Positions 1 to 10,891 of a DNA stretch of 64,000 bases are shown piece by piece (position 1 is the first letter of the stretch; each line of letters begins with the position of its first letter). The notes under the pieces were generated by a model that did not search any database, was not told where the DNA came from, and worked only from the letters and a program-made list of their open reading frames with translations. Position numbers and translations under genes: made by a program. The stretch comes from Penium margaritaceum (lineage: Eukaryota > Streptophyta > Zygnematophyceae > Desmidiales > Peniaceae): NCBI GenBank assembly GCA_023375785.1, contig SZWC01004989.1, forward strand, positions 95,391-159,390. The letters run 5' to 3'.

Positions 1-592
1 CTGGCAAGCAGTCAAGCGCATCATGCGCTATCTACAGAAGACCCAACACATGGGACTCCAGTTTGGAGGCCAAGAAGGATCTGATCCGCTGTGGCTAGTG
101 TGCTACAAAGACGCCAAGTGGGGGGAAGAATTAATAACAGAATGTCCACCTCGGGTTTTGTGTACCTCTTGAACGGTGGTCCAGTCTCTTGGGCAAGCAC
201 AAGACAGTATCTCCGTCTCTACCGCTAAGGCAGAGTACATGGCTCTGTAAGGAGCATACAAGGAGACAGAGTGGCTGCGCAGTTTGCTTGCCGAGATGAA
301 AGTGCCACAAACGGAGGCAACAGAGGTCTGCATCGACAACAGGAGTACCATGAAAATGGCAAAGAATGATGTCATCTCCCGACGGACCAAGCACATTGAC
401 ATCAGTAACCACTACTCACGCGACCTGGTCGCAAAGGAGATCGTGGACCACGAATACGTGGAGATCAGGTACATGCTCACCGATTGCATGACAAAGGCTC
501 TGGACAGCAAATTGCACTCTGCAGGTACTCAAGACACTTCTATGGTCAACGCAAAGACGAAGACTCAGGCCAAGACTGCTGGAGAGAGATGA
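1..592 (+). pseudogene. Copia pol fragment (RNase H end), family A
   Basis: This is the RNase H part of a copia polyprotein, which would degrade the RNA strand during reverse transcription in the virus-like particle. The sequence matches the A4 copy at about 28750-29327. Recognisable parts are the end of the RT (QAVKRIMRYLQKT), the STSGFVYLLNGG block and the C-terminal KHIDI..HYSRDLVA stretch (residues about 40-60 of the open frame at 284-592). The frame is broken between 110 and 284: the aspartate block reads KDAKWG instead of SDADWG, and the TAEAEY block falls in another frame. It is dead, and confidence in the family is high. Confidence 0.8.
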
Positions 593-630
593 GATCTCAC
601 AACTAATGGATAGAGGAGGAACTGAGAGTT

Positions 631-1382
631 TGTTAACCTGACATGCTCCTTGTCCATGGCTGATATTTGGACAGGATGGACTAGGCATGCACTGCTCCCA
701 TGGAGTAAGTCCCTTAAGTCTGGTCGAGATAGACAAGGCATGCACTGCTCCTTTGGAGCAAGTCCCCTTCGTCTAATCTGGATAGTATAGCCAATAAATA
801 CTACCTAGGAGAACTCCTTGTGGCTTAGACATTCCAGAGTCAGTCTCTGAAGAGGTCACTGGGTCAAATCCCAGCCCGCTGACTAATTTTCTTTGTGGCG
901 AAAAGGGGGACAAGAAGGTTCTAAGTAACATCTTAGAATATTCGAAGGTCCTTCCTAGTGGTTGATGTAACTTGGCGGTCACAGGGAGCGCCATGTAGGC
1001 AGGGGGGATGACGGAATCCAGATTGCTCCCAAAGTGGCTCATCCAAGGAGCCATTGTGTACCTAGGCTGGCTTTAGGACTAAGAACGTGTCAGTTGCCTG
1101 TTATTGAGTACAGTTCTTACCTTTGAGACTCCTCACATAGTTATCAGCTGGAGGCAGACACTAAAAAAACATTGGTTGGTGTAAGCCCCATGAGTTCGCT
1201 CCTTACGGGAAAGTGACCAGGTACTAAGGACATAGTGCAAGGAAGTGATTCTTATGAAGTGCTCAATGTGGAACCTTGGCTCAGAGGGTGATATCATCTC
1301 TTGGTTGCAATACCAAGAGCGGTCGACGAGAACCATTGTGTCAGAACCCGTTTTCTAGACCGTCGCCTCAGGCAGGTTGACA
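631..1382 (+). repeat. 3' LTR of A1 (family A)
   Basis: The LTR starts TGTTAACCTGACATGC and ends GGCAGGTTGACA, and is 752 bp long. The 38 bp before it (593-630) are the non-coding tail and a weak purine tract. A TATA-like run appears in sister copies as CTATAAGAACC; here the matching part (about 1080) is altered. Matching LTRs lie at 23913, 29391, 33048, 34845 and 40453. Confidence 0.85.
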
Positions 1383-1642
1383 CCTTTTTGTTTTCTCAAG
1401 CTAAGGCATGGCGCCATCGCCCATGGTCACCCAGACATCGGCGGTCGATGATCCCGGAATCTTCGAAAATTCATATCTCCCAATCCTACCATTAGATGGA
1501 CCTTAAACTTGAACAGTACACATTTTGCCACTTAATCTTTTCAATTGTGAAGTCGGATCAACAATCGGAGTAGGTATCTGATAATTTCCCGGAACCTGCT
1601 CTTGTGGACCTCAAACTTAGCCGGATGGCTTCTATCCCAACA
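1383..1642 (-). repeat. Truncated 3' LTR of B1
   Basis: About 260 bp of the roughly 738-bp family B LTR remain, matching 17930-18192 of element B5. It ends in CCCAACA at 1642 and is followed by the polypurine tract, seen here as CTCTCCCACTTTGG. Confidence 0.8.
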
Positions 1643-2736
1643 CTCTCCCACTTTGGTGGAGTCGGAGTTGGCTGAGTCCACATGCCTTCATGCAGAACTG
1701 CTGTTTCTCATGGGTCACTAGTTAGGTGCAGAAATCAGCGACCTGCTTGCAGGTTGGAGTAAACTCTAGCTTGATAACACTGTCCTACATCATGTGCCTG
1801 ATGAAGTGAGATGCGATGTCAATGTGCTAGGTCCGTATAGGGTCCTCTGGATTCTTGGCTAGTACGTTTTCGGTATGGTTCTCGACGTGCACAGGAACTA
1901 GAAGTGCTGTACTCCCATTCATCTCTGCCATGAGACGCTGAAATCAAACTGCTTCCTTGGCTCCAAAGCTAAGAGACGTACTTAGCTTCTGTCCTTGAGG
2001 TGGCCATGACCACTTGCCGCTTGCTGCACCTGCTGATGGTCCTACCATTCATGAGGAACACATGTCCAGTGATGGACTTAACGTCCTAAGGGTTTGAAGC
2101 CCAATCTGCGTATGTGTAGCCGATGATGTTGTCATCGCCAGTGTACATGATGCCGATCTTGATGGTTGCAGCAAGGTAGCACAAAATCCGCTTCAGTGCC
2201 TTCTGGTGCTCAGGTCCGGGGTTCGTCATGTATTGGCTTACAGTGCTAACAGCCTGTGCGAGGTCCGACCTGGTTGCAACCATCACGTACATGAGACTGC
2301 CGACGACGCTCTGGTACTTCTGCCGTTTAGCTGCATTCGCTTCTCCATTGAAGCTCACGAAGTACTGCTGCGTCTCCAGTAGCGTGGCGATGGATTTTAC
2401 CTCTGCCATACCGAATCACTACAAGACATCCTTGATATAGCAGTTTCTTGATGTACACCACAGAGCTCAGTGCTTTGGCCCAAAAGAGGTAGGTGAGCGG
2501 AGCCGCGTGCAGCATGGAGCACGCCGAGTCAACGAAGATACGGTTGGCGCATTCTGCTACGCCGTTCTGCTACGGCGAGGTCAGCGCGGTACGCTGTGCC
2601 TTGATGCCTGCTCCTGTTAGGTAGTCTTGAAACTCCTTACTCAGTTACTCTCCACCACGGTCGTTACGGGACGCCTTGATCTTCTTGCCAGTCTGGGTCT
2701 CCACCATTGCCTTGGACTCCTTCAACCTGACAAAGC
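1643..2736 (-). pseudogene. Broken pol of B1 (RNase H, RT end, integrase piece)
   Basis: Read on the minus strand, 2409-2086 gives the end of copia RT and the start of RNase H (VVGSLMYVMVATRSDLAQ, then GYTYADWASNP, where the family has GYTDADWASNP). From about 2440 to 2736 the sequence is integrase again (LHAA..L...FWAKALSS). About 1.4 kb of RT is missing between the two blocks. Both original flanks contain CTTGATGTA, so the deletion was probably mediated by that microhomology. The Gln before QNGVAE is TAG here, as it is in B5. Not functional. Confidence 0.75.
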
Positions 2737-3471
2737 TTTTAGAACTGGAAGAGAGAGGCAGCCTTGGAGCAGCAAGCATGTGGGACTTGAAGGGCATCAC
2801 TTGTGTTGAAGAATGGTTGTTCAATCACTCAAAATGATGTGCATATAGAGCTAGAGCTTGGGCAAGTCAGTCCTCTCACAAGCGACACCACTTAGCCATG
2901 GAGGCTAAGGCTCAAACAGTTGAGTCCATAATCTCATGCAAGAGAGGAAATCAGCCTAGCAATCAGGCTGACCATGCAGACATGACCTAGAGAGCTAGAA
3001 AATTCTCTTATGGCACACTTGTAGTGGCCACATAACCCACAATCCCATGGAGAATCGCTATGTGTCCATGGCTAGCACACAAGGATCTCACCTCACCTAA
3101 AAAGTAAGGAGAGGTACCTTTTTCCTAGTCAGTACACTCTGACAAGGCAACCCAAGAATCTAGGACCTTTTGGGATATTTCTCCCATCAGGTCTTGACCC
3201 TCTACCCCTTGCCTTTTTCTTTTGTCAGGCTAAGGCATGGAGCCATCGCCCATGGTCAACCGAATATCGGCTATCGATGACCCTGGAAACTTCAAAAATT
3301 CATATCTCCCAATCCAACTGTTGGATCGGCCTCAAACTTGGATTGTAGACATTTTGCCACCTGATCTTTCTAGTGGTGAACACGGATTGATGATTTGAGC
3401 AAGCACCTGGTAGTTTCATAGAATTTGCTCCTTTAGACGTGATATTGAGCCGGATGGCTCCTTTCCCAAGA
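2737..3471 (-). repeat. 3' LTR of family B copy B2
   Basis: This is a complete 735-bp LTR with eroded ends: it starts TTTTAGAAC where other copies have TGTTGGAAC, and ends CCCAAGA instead of CCCAACA. It interrupts the integrase of B1 immediately after CAAAGC, and the polypurine tract and RNase H of B2 follow it. Confidence 0.8.
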
Positions 3472-4978
3472 ATCTCCTATTCTGCAGTAGTCAAAGTGGG
3501 CTGAGTCCACATGCCTTCATGCAGAACTGCTGCTTCTCACGGGTCACTGGCTTGGTAAAAAAATGAGCAACCTGCTTGCTAGTTGGAGTAAACTACAGCT
3601 TGATAGCACCCTCTTGTACCATGTGCGTGATGAAGTAATATGTGATGTCAATGTGCTTGGTGCATGGATGGTGCTCACGATTCTTTGCGAGTGTGATTGC
3701 ACTCCGGTTGGCGACACGCACAAGAATTAGAACTGCTGCACTTGCACTCATCCCTTCCATGAGACGCTAAAGCCAAACTGCTTCCTTGGCTCCAAAGTTG
3801 AGAGAGATGTACTCAGCTTCTGTGCTTGAGGTGGCCACGACCACCTGCCGGTTGCTGCACCAGCCGTTGGCTCCACCATTCATGAGGAACACATGTCCAG
3901 AGATGGACATGCGGTCCTCAGGGTTTGAAGCTCCATCTGCGTCTGTATAGCCGATGATGTTGTTTTTGTTGTAGGTGATGTCGATGTTGATGGTTCCAGC
4001 AAGGTAGCAAAAGATCCGCTGCACAGACTTCCGGTGCTCAGGTCCGAGATTTGCCATGTGCTGGCTCACAACACTAACAGCCTGTGTGAGGTCCGGCCTG
4101 GTTGCAACCATCAGGTACATGAGGCTGCCAAGGGCGCTTTGGTTCTTCTGCCACTCAGTTGCATCGGCTTCTCCATTGAAGCTCACGAGGTATTGCCGCG
4201 TCTCTAGCGGCGTACCAATGGGTTTTGCCTCTGCCATGTCGAACCGTTGCAAGGCATCCTTGATGTAGCGGCTCTGCTACAGTGAGAGAGAGCCTGATTT
4301 GTGGTCACGCGTGATCAAAATATCGAGGAAGTATGATGCCTTCCCAAGATCAGACATCTAGAAGCGTTCCTGCATGGCCTCTTTGAATTCCTGCAGTGCA
4401 CACATGCTATGGGAAAGGAGGAGCATGTCATCCACATACACAATGATGATAAGGATCTCATGCTCATGCTGCCAGCGATAGACACTGTAGTCACACTCAC
4501 TACGCATGGATCCCATGCAGTGCAACGCCGCATCCAATTTCAGGTGCCAAGCAGGCGACGATTGCTTGAGCCTGTACAGCGACATCTGCAGCTTACAAAC
4601 AAGGTGCTCCTGGCCATCCATGAGGAACTCCTCTGGCTGCTTCATGTAAATCTCCTCCTCCGGGTCATTGTTTAGGAACCCCATCTTGACGTCCATGTGG
4701 TGGAGCTCAAAGTCCTGTACTCCTGCTCTGAAAGGAGCGTACGCACAGAGGCAAACTTTGCAACAGGAGAAAGGTTTCAGTGTAGTCCATGCGTTCGTGC
4801 TGCAAGTAGCCCTTGGCAACCAGCCTCGCCTTGTACTTTTCGAAGTTGCCATGTGCACCCCTCTTCTTCTTGAACACCCGCTTGCACTTGATTACCTTGC
4901 GTCCAGGTGGACGCTCAGTCAGCTTTGACGTGCTGTTGTCGGGCTACGAATGTATCTCCTACTACACAGCTTACGCCC
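3472..4978 (-). pseudogene. Broken RT/RNase H of family B copy B2
   Basis: On the minus strand, 4858-4358 and 4252-3767 encode the copia RT and RNase H. Visible motifs are HHMDVKMGFLNNDPEEEIYM (the MDVKTAFLNG block), the catalytic IIVYVDDMLLLS (YVDD), GSLMYLMVATRPDLTQ, and the RNase H block GYTDADGASNPEDRMS with the downstream SSTEAEYISL. The two frames are out of register with each other and contain further breaks. The copy ends abruptly at about 4978 at QAVQQEIQS, where a piece of family A LTR begins. The integrase and gag are missing. Confidence 0.8.
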
Positions 4979-5604
4979 AAGGCATGGACTACTCCTCTAG
5001 AGTTAGTCCCATTGGTCTAAACTGGATTGTATAGCCAACAAACACTACCTAGGATGACTCCTAATGGGTAACATGTTCGAGAGTTAGTCTCAGGAGCGAG
5101 AGGTCACTAGGTCACATCCCAATCCAGTGACTAATTTTGTTTGGGATGAAAAGGGGGAGAGAAAGGTTCTTAGAGACATCTTAGAACACTCCAAGGTCCT
5201 TCCTGGTGGCTGGCACCATGTGGCGGTCACAAGGAGCGCCATGTATGTAGGGGGGATGATGCAATTAAGATTGCCCCAAAAGTGGGTCATGTAAGGAGCC
5301 ATTGTGCACCTAGGCTAGAGGCTGGCTCTAGGACTATAAGAACCTGTCAGTTGCATGTCATTGAGTACAATTCTTACCTTAAAAACTCCTAATAGAGTTC
5401 TCCACCTGAGGTAGACACTAAAGAAGCATTGGTTGGTCTAAGCCCCAGGAGTTAGCTCCTTGCGCGAAAGTGACCAGATGCTAAGGATACAGTATAAGGA
5501 AGTGATTATTATGAAATGCTCCATGTGGAATATTGGCTGTGAGGGAGATATAATGTCTTGGTTGGAATACCAAGAGTGGTCGACGAGAACCATTGTATCG
5601 GAAC
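4979..5604 (+). repeat. Family A LTR fragment A2, both ends missing
   Basis: This fragment is collinear with 1382-type LTRs from about position 115 to about 40 bp before the end. It lacks both TG and CA termini, so it is not a simple solo LTR. It separates two family B fragments that point away from each other (B2 minus, B3 plus). Confidence 0.8.
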
Positions 5605-6567
5605 ATTGACTGATCCTCTGTTCTAATAGCATGTCTACACTGTAGGAGTTTAACGAGGCCATGAGGAGCGCTTTCAGATGTGTGATCTTGGGAGGTGTCA
5701 TATTTCCTTGGCATCTAGATCACAAGTGACCGCAACTCATGCTCTCTCTCTATACAATAGAATCGCTATGTCAAGCATGTCTTGGAGCGGGTTTGTATCG
5801 CAGATGCCAAACCCATCGGCACGTCGCTGGAGACACAACACTACCTCGTGAATTTTAATGGAGAAGTATATGCAGCTGAGTAGCAGAAGTACAAGAGCGC
5901 TTCGGCACTTTGATGTACCTTATGGTGGTAACCAGGCTAGACCTCGCACAGGCTGTGAATGGTGTGAGCTAACATATGAGTAACCCCGGACCTGAGCACC
6001 AGAAGGCAGTGAAGGGAATCTTTTTCTACCTTGCTGGAACCATCAACATCGTCATCTCCCATAACGGCAACAATAACAGCATCATTGGCTATACAGACGC
6101 AGATTAGTTATTAAACCCAAAGGACTTCAAGTCCATTTTTAAATATGTCTTCGTCTTGAATATCAAGGTCATCAGCTGGTGTAGCAATCGCAAAGTGGTC
6201 GTAGCTATCTTAAGCATGCAAGCTGAGGACTTGTCTCTTAGCTTTGGAACAAAGGAAGCAGTTAGGCTCCAACATCTCATGGCAGAGATGAGTGGGAGTA
6301 GAACATTTCCTCATCACGTGCGCGTCGACAACCAGAGCACAAGCGCACTCGCCAAGAATCTCGAGCACCATACTCTTACCAAACACATCAACATTGCCTA
6401 TCTCTTCATGAGACACATGGTGTAGGAGTGTGCTATGAAGCTTGAATTTATTCCAAGCAGCAAGCACATCGCTAATACCTGCACCAAGCCACTGACTCGT
6501 AAGAAGCAACATTTTTGCACGAAGGAATGTGGAATGAGCCTACTATAACTAGGACAAAGTGGGAGAT
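5605..6567 (+). pseudogene. Broken RT/RNase H of family B copy B3
   Basis: Plus-strand family B pol, starting just after the YVDD region of RT (ALQEFNEAMRSAFRCVILGG, compare ALQELKEVMHERF in B5). It continues through the TRLDLAQAVN and GYTDAD blocks to the RNase H end: ELSSLSFGTKEAVRL and KHINIAYLFMRHMV at 6156-6425. There are frameshifts near 5900 and several stops. The polypurine tract AAAGTGGGAGATTG sits at 6556-6569, directly against the LTR. Confidence 0.8.
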
Positions 6568-7463
6568 TGTTGGTATTGGGGCCACCTGATTCAGGTCCAC
6601 AGGAGTAAGTTCCAGGAAACTACCTAATGTCTACTCTGATGGTAGATCCAACTTCATCATTGGAATGATCAGGTGGCAAAATGTCTACAGTCCAAGCTTA
6701 ATGCCAATCCAACATTCGGATTGAGAGATATGAATTTTGAAAAATTTCAGGGTCAATGAACGCCAGTGTCTAGATGACCATGGACGACTGCTCCATGCCT
6801 TAGCCTAAGGAAAGAAAACGACGAGAGGTCTACGATCAGGACCTGATGGAAAAAATATCCAAAAGGTCCAAGATTCTTGGATTGTCTTGTCAAAGTGTGC
6901 AGACTAGGAAAAATGTACCTCTCCTTAATTTTTGGGTGAGGTGAGATGCTTGTGTACTAGCCATGGACACATGGCGATTCTCCTTGGCTCACTGGGAGTG
7001 AGCCATGAGAGCATTCTCATGGCTCACTAGGAGTGAGCCATGAGAGCATTGTGCCAGTACTACAGAATGCTCTCATGGCTCATTCCCAGTGCGCCATGAC
7101 AGCATTGTACCAATACTACACAATGCCGTCATGACGATTCGCCATGAGCCATGGGAGCATTCTCATGGCTCACTGGGAGTGAGCCATGAGAGCATTATCA
7201 AGCTCTCTAGGTCATGTATAACTGGTCAACCTGATTGCTAGGCTGCTTTCCTCTCTGATGTGGGATCATTGACTCTAGAATATGACCGCTAGCCTCCATC
7301 GCTAAGTGGTGTGGCCTGTGAGAGGGCTGACTTGCCCAAGCTCTAACTCCATATCTACAGGATCATTTCGATTGATTCAATAACCATTCTTCAGCACAAG
7401 TAATCTCATTTCAGTTCAACATGCTCACTCCTGCAAGGTTTCATGTCTCCTCCAGTTCCAACA
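6568..7463 (+). repeat. 3' LTR of B3, enlarged
   Basis: It starts TGTTGGTATTGGGGCC and ends CTCCAGTTCCAACA, giving 896 bp against about 738 bp in B5. The extra length is the palindromic block at about 6985-7195. Immediately after 7463, sequence from the middle of an oppositely oriented family B LTR (B4) begins. Confidence 0.8.
6985..7195. repeat. Array of short palindromes inside the B3 LTR
   Basis: At least four copies of a unit built on CATGGCTCAC and its reverse complement GTGAGCCATG alternate here, joined by GAGAGCATT. The unit CTCATGGCTCAC-TGGGA-GTGAGCCATGAG folds on itself with 12-bp arms. Other family B LTRs have only a single CTCTCATGGCACAC at the matching place, so the block expanded in this copy. 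Confidence 0.75.
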
Positions 7464-7818
7464 CCTTTTTCGTAGTCAGCATACTCTCACAAGGTAAACC
7501 AAGAATCTAGGACCTTTTGGATATTCCTTTTATTACGTCTTGACCTTGGACCTCTCACCTTTTTTTCTTCTCAAGCTAAGGCATGGAGCCATCACCCATG
7601 GTCATCGAGACATCGACAGACGATAACCACACAAACTTTGAAAATTCATATCTTCCAATTTGACCGTTTGATCGGCCTGAAACTTGGACCATAGAGAATT
7701 TATTGCCTGATCTTTCGGATGAAGAGGTCAGATTGATGATTGGAGTAAGAATCGGGTAGTTTCTTTGAACCTTGATCCTGTAGACCTAAAACTGAGCCTT
7801 ATGGGTCGTTTCTTAACA
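7464..7818 (-). repeat. Truncated 3' LTR of B4
   Basis: It matches the right half of the family B LTR, from CTTTTTCGTAGTCAGCATAC (compare 16395) to TTCTTAACA at 7818. The left half is missing and is replaced by the B3 LTR. Confidence 0.75.
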
Positions 7819-9189
7819 ATCTTCCACTGTGCGGCAATGAGAATAAGCTCAGTCTACATGCCTTCATGCAAAATTACTGCTTCTCACAAGTTACCGGCTT
7901 GGTGTAGAAATTATCAACCTGTTTGATGGTTAGAGTAAATCCCAGCATGATAGTACCCTCCTGTACCATGTGTTTGATGAAATGATATGCGATGTCAATG
8001 TTCTTGGTGTGTGCATGGTGTAAAGGATTCTTAGTGAGTGTGATTGCGCTCTAATTCTCAACGCGTACATGAATCTGGAATTGCCGCACTCCCACTCATC
8101 TCTGCCATGAGACGTTCGAGCCAAACCGCTTGCTTTGCTCAAAGTTGAGAGATAAGGCTGTCTGGTCCATGGCATTTAAAGTTGTTGGTTTCTAAGCCTT
8201 AGTCTCATAGTGATCTCAGCTATTGTTGCACACTCCACAAACGTTGAGTACGTATGTACTCAACTTATGTGGTTGAGTTGGCTACGATGACTTGCCTTTT
8301 ACTGCAACAGTTGATGGCCTTGCCATTCATGAGGAACACATGTCTTGAGATGGACTTGCGGTCCTTATGGTTTGAAGCCCAATCTGTGTCTGTAAAGGTG
8401 ATGATGCTATTGTCATTGCCGTTGCAGGTGATGTAGAATTTGATGGTTCTAACAAGGTAGCGGAAGATGTGCTTCACTGCCTTCTGAAAGTCAGGTCCCG
8501 GGTTCGCCATGTAGTGCCTTACAGCGCACATAGCATGTGTGCGAACTGGCCTAGTTGCCACCATCACGTACATGAGACTACGGACGACACTGTGGTAGTT
8601 CTACCACTGAGCTGTATTTGTTTCTCCATTGACGCTCACAAGTTTATTGCCGCATCCCTAGTGGGTTGCCAATGGGTTTAGCTTCTACCATGCAAACCGT
8701 TGTAAAACATCCTTGGCGTAGCGGCTGTGCTGTAACAAGAGGGTATTGGTTTGCAATCACGTGTGATATGGATACTGAGGAAGTATGACCAATGCCCGAG
8801 ATCAGAAATATGGAAGTGCTCCAGCATGGCGTCCTTGAAATCCTGTAGTGCAGACACTGTTAGAAAGGAGGAGCATCTCATCCACATATTCCTAGCAGCA
8901 TCTCATGCTGCCAGCGATAGACGCTATAGTCACACTCGCTACGCTTGAATCCCATGCACTACAACGCCGCATCCCACTTCTGGTTTCAAGCACGCGACGC
9001 TTGCTTGAGGCCATATAGTGACTTTTGCAGCTAACAAACCAGGTACTTGTGGCCATCCATGACGAGTCCTTCTGGCTGCACCATGTAGAACTCCTCCTGA
9101 AAGACATTATCAAGAATGCTCTCTTGACATCCATGTAGTGTATCTCGAAGTCCTCAGCTGCTGCATCAGAGAAGAGTATGCGTACACAT
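7819..9189 (-). pseudogene. B4 RT and RNase H part
   Basis: Minus-strand copia RT and RNase H, heavily decayed. 9134-8892 holds the start of RT with MDVKRAFL (family MDVKTTFLNG). 8887-8678 covers the part after the active site. 8573-8265 has YVMVATRPVRTHAM followed by FTDTDWASNHKDRKS and HVFLMNGK. The YVDD segment is damaged near 8890. At least three frame changes separate the blocks. The hAT element begins directly at its 5' side (9190). Confidence 0.75.
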
Positions 9190-9451
9190 CCGTGTTGACT
9201 TCGACTTCGGACTTGCTGGGCTCAAGTCGGAGTCGCCAAGTTGAACCACATCAATTTGGAAGTCGATTCGATGTGGTAATATGTGCGCACCAGAAAATTT
9301 CTAAAACAAAACCCGAGACGGGGAGGAAGTTCGGGTCCCTGGCCAGCCTCTAGTTGATAAACAAATCGGGCCCTTCTCGGTGTGTGGCACCGAAAAGAGG
9401 ATTGCCCATGCAGGTGGCAACATACAACCCGCAAGCCTCCCCAAACCGATT

Positions 9452-9482
9452 GGTCTATGTGCTGGCAGCCAGCACATAGACC
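9452..9482. repeat. Perfect 15-bp hairpin in hAT 5' region
   Basis: The arms GGTCTATGTGCTGGC (9452-9466) and GCCAGCACATAGACC (9468-9482) are separated by one base. Pairing extends outward for four more positions with one G-T wobble. The role is unknown. Subterminal transposase binding or a cruciform is possible. Confidence 0.8.
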
Positions 9483-9661
9483 GATCATGCTATTTGCAGT
9501 GGTACTCGAGGCTGTAAGCACATCAGTGTAATGCTCCTGGACAGCACCTTGTCGAATGAACCTAGCCCCTCTCCCCCTCTCTCATTGACGTGGTAGGTTG
9601 ACAAGCCAATGGACTCTGGATGGAGTTATTCAAACCCTCGCTCATCACTTGGTCACTCTAA

Positions 9662-9695
9662 CCACAGTCGCCATCGCCCACGATGGCGACTGTGG
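9662..9695. repeat. Perfect 15-bp hairpin with 4-nt loop
   Basis: The arms CCACAGTCGCCATCG and CGATGGCGACTGTGG enclose the loop CCCA. A further GATGGCGACT lies at about 9730. No gene lies between 9190 and 9830 apart from these structures. Confidence 0.8.
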
Positions 9696-9833
9696 GCGTT
9701 GTAAATGCTGTAGGACCACCCATTCTTGATGGCGACTTTTTAACTGTTACCTTAAGCAAGTCCTACCCAGTCCGGCTACCCAGGCTTCTGGTGTGGGGCA
9801 TGTGAAAAATCGTTCTCCGGCGCATGTGACCGC

Positions 9834-10232
9834 ATGCGCGGACACTATGGTGCGACCGTTGGAAATGTAACACGCTACAAGACTCCGCCGCCGCTTGCCC
9901 GTGCGCTGTTGGGACTTCCATCCGGACCCACCTCGGACGACTTCACCCCTGCTGACGAGCAGCTCTACAATGGTGAAGGAGAACAAAGGGGCACTAAGGA
10001 CAAGCCCATCAACAGGGGTGAGCTGGTTAACGAGCGCAAGCGTAAGGCCGCAAGAGAGGCTGCCGGCATTGGCAACACCAATGATGCCAACGACATGCAG
10101 CAGCAGCAGCACGGCAACAACAGTAGCAGCAGTAGCGGAGGGCCAACGCTGTACTTGCTCCCATCATTGCCTCCATCCGAAGTGGCACACCAACGTCGGC
10201 TGCATCTCTCAACTCCACCCGCCGAACGTTGA
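9834..10232 (+). pseudogene. N-terminal part of hAT transposase (uncertain)
   Basis: A 132-aa open frame at the expected place for the N-terminal DNA-binding region. The start (MRGHYGATVGNVTRYKTPP) has the spacing of the distal half of a BED zinc finger, but the cysteine pair is not evident. The middle is basic and charged (NERKRKAAREAA), followed by a Gln/Ser run. It is in a different frame from the core that follows, so a frameshift is needed near 10200. It could also be unrelated linker sequence. Confidence 0.4.
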
Positions 10233-10891
10233 TGTCCGAGCACATTGTTAATACTGCCAATGCATAGTGCCAATGCACCACTATGAAAGTCATGGCAAAG
10301 CATGTTGCTGTTGTGATTGACTAAGCATTACAAGAGGTTGGGCCGCAGAGGGTGGTCATGGTCATTACGGACAATGCATCTATAAACAAGAAGTCTTACG
10401 AGGCACTGACTGCAAAGTACCTGCATGTGTTTTTCATGCAATGCATCGTACACAGCCTAGATCTTTTGCTCAAGGATGTTGGAAAGACAGAGTGGGGGAG
10501 CAATCTGGTGGCAAAAGCAGAGAAGATTGTGACTTTTTTCCGCAAAAAGGATTTTTTGCGGTCATGGCTGAAGGAAGAGTCTGGTGGAAAGGTGTTGTTG
10601 CCCGCTGATGCCACGCGCTTTGCCTTTGTTCACCGCATACTGAAGCGGTTGTTGCTTTTGTGCAAGGTGTTGGAGAAGATGGTGAAGAGTGACAAGTGGA
10701 GGGATATTGGAAAGGGCCGAGATCCAGGGGCAAAGCAGAAGAAGAAAGAGGTGCGGAAGCTGGTAAGGTTGGGAATGTTCTGGATTCAGGTGAAGGCAAT
10801 GGTCAAGTTGATAAATCCCATTGTCATTGCTCTCAGGAAGGTTGACTTTCACTTGTGGCACTACTGGAATTGTGTACGAGGCATCGCTTGA
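10202..10891 (+). pseudogene. hAT transposase core (DUF659-like)
   Basis: This is the central part of a hAT transposase, which would cut and rejoin the element ends in the nucleus. The open part (10352-10891, 179 aa) starts VMVITDNASINKKSYEAL and continues KYLHVFFMQCIVHSLDLLLKDV, matching the DUF659 pattern TDNA..N....L....P.....C..H...L...D. It then has the ATRFAFVHRILKRLLLL block typical of the catalytic domain before the insertion. In-frame TAG (about 10265) and TAA (about 10322) precede the ATG and could be decayed codons. The frame ends at GIA-stop because of a shift near 10855. Called from family patterns, not from a search. Confidence 0.7.

Larger units (their letters stand above)
1..1382 (+). 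mobile_element. Family A copia element A1, 3' part only
   Basis: This is the 3' end of a plus-strand Ty1/copia element: an RNase H fragment followed by a complete LTR. Its left part lies outside the window. It ends at 1382 and continues directly into the middle of a family B LTR in the opposite orientation, so it was inserted there. The expected 5-bp target duplication would be CCTTT (1383-1387), but the left copy is not visible. Confidence 0.85.
1383..2736 (-). mobile_element. Family B copia fragment B1
   Basis: This is the remains of a minus-strand family B element. It comprises an LTR stump, RNase H and the end of RT, then a direct jump to an integrase segment. A1 cuts it on the left inside its LTR, and the LTR of B2 cuts it on the right inside the integrase. 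Confidence 0.8.

Noticed and set aside
4979-5604. Solo LTR
   Set aside because: Both LTR ends are missing and the flanks are not contiguous with each other, so it is a fragment caught in a rearrangement.
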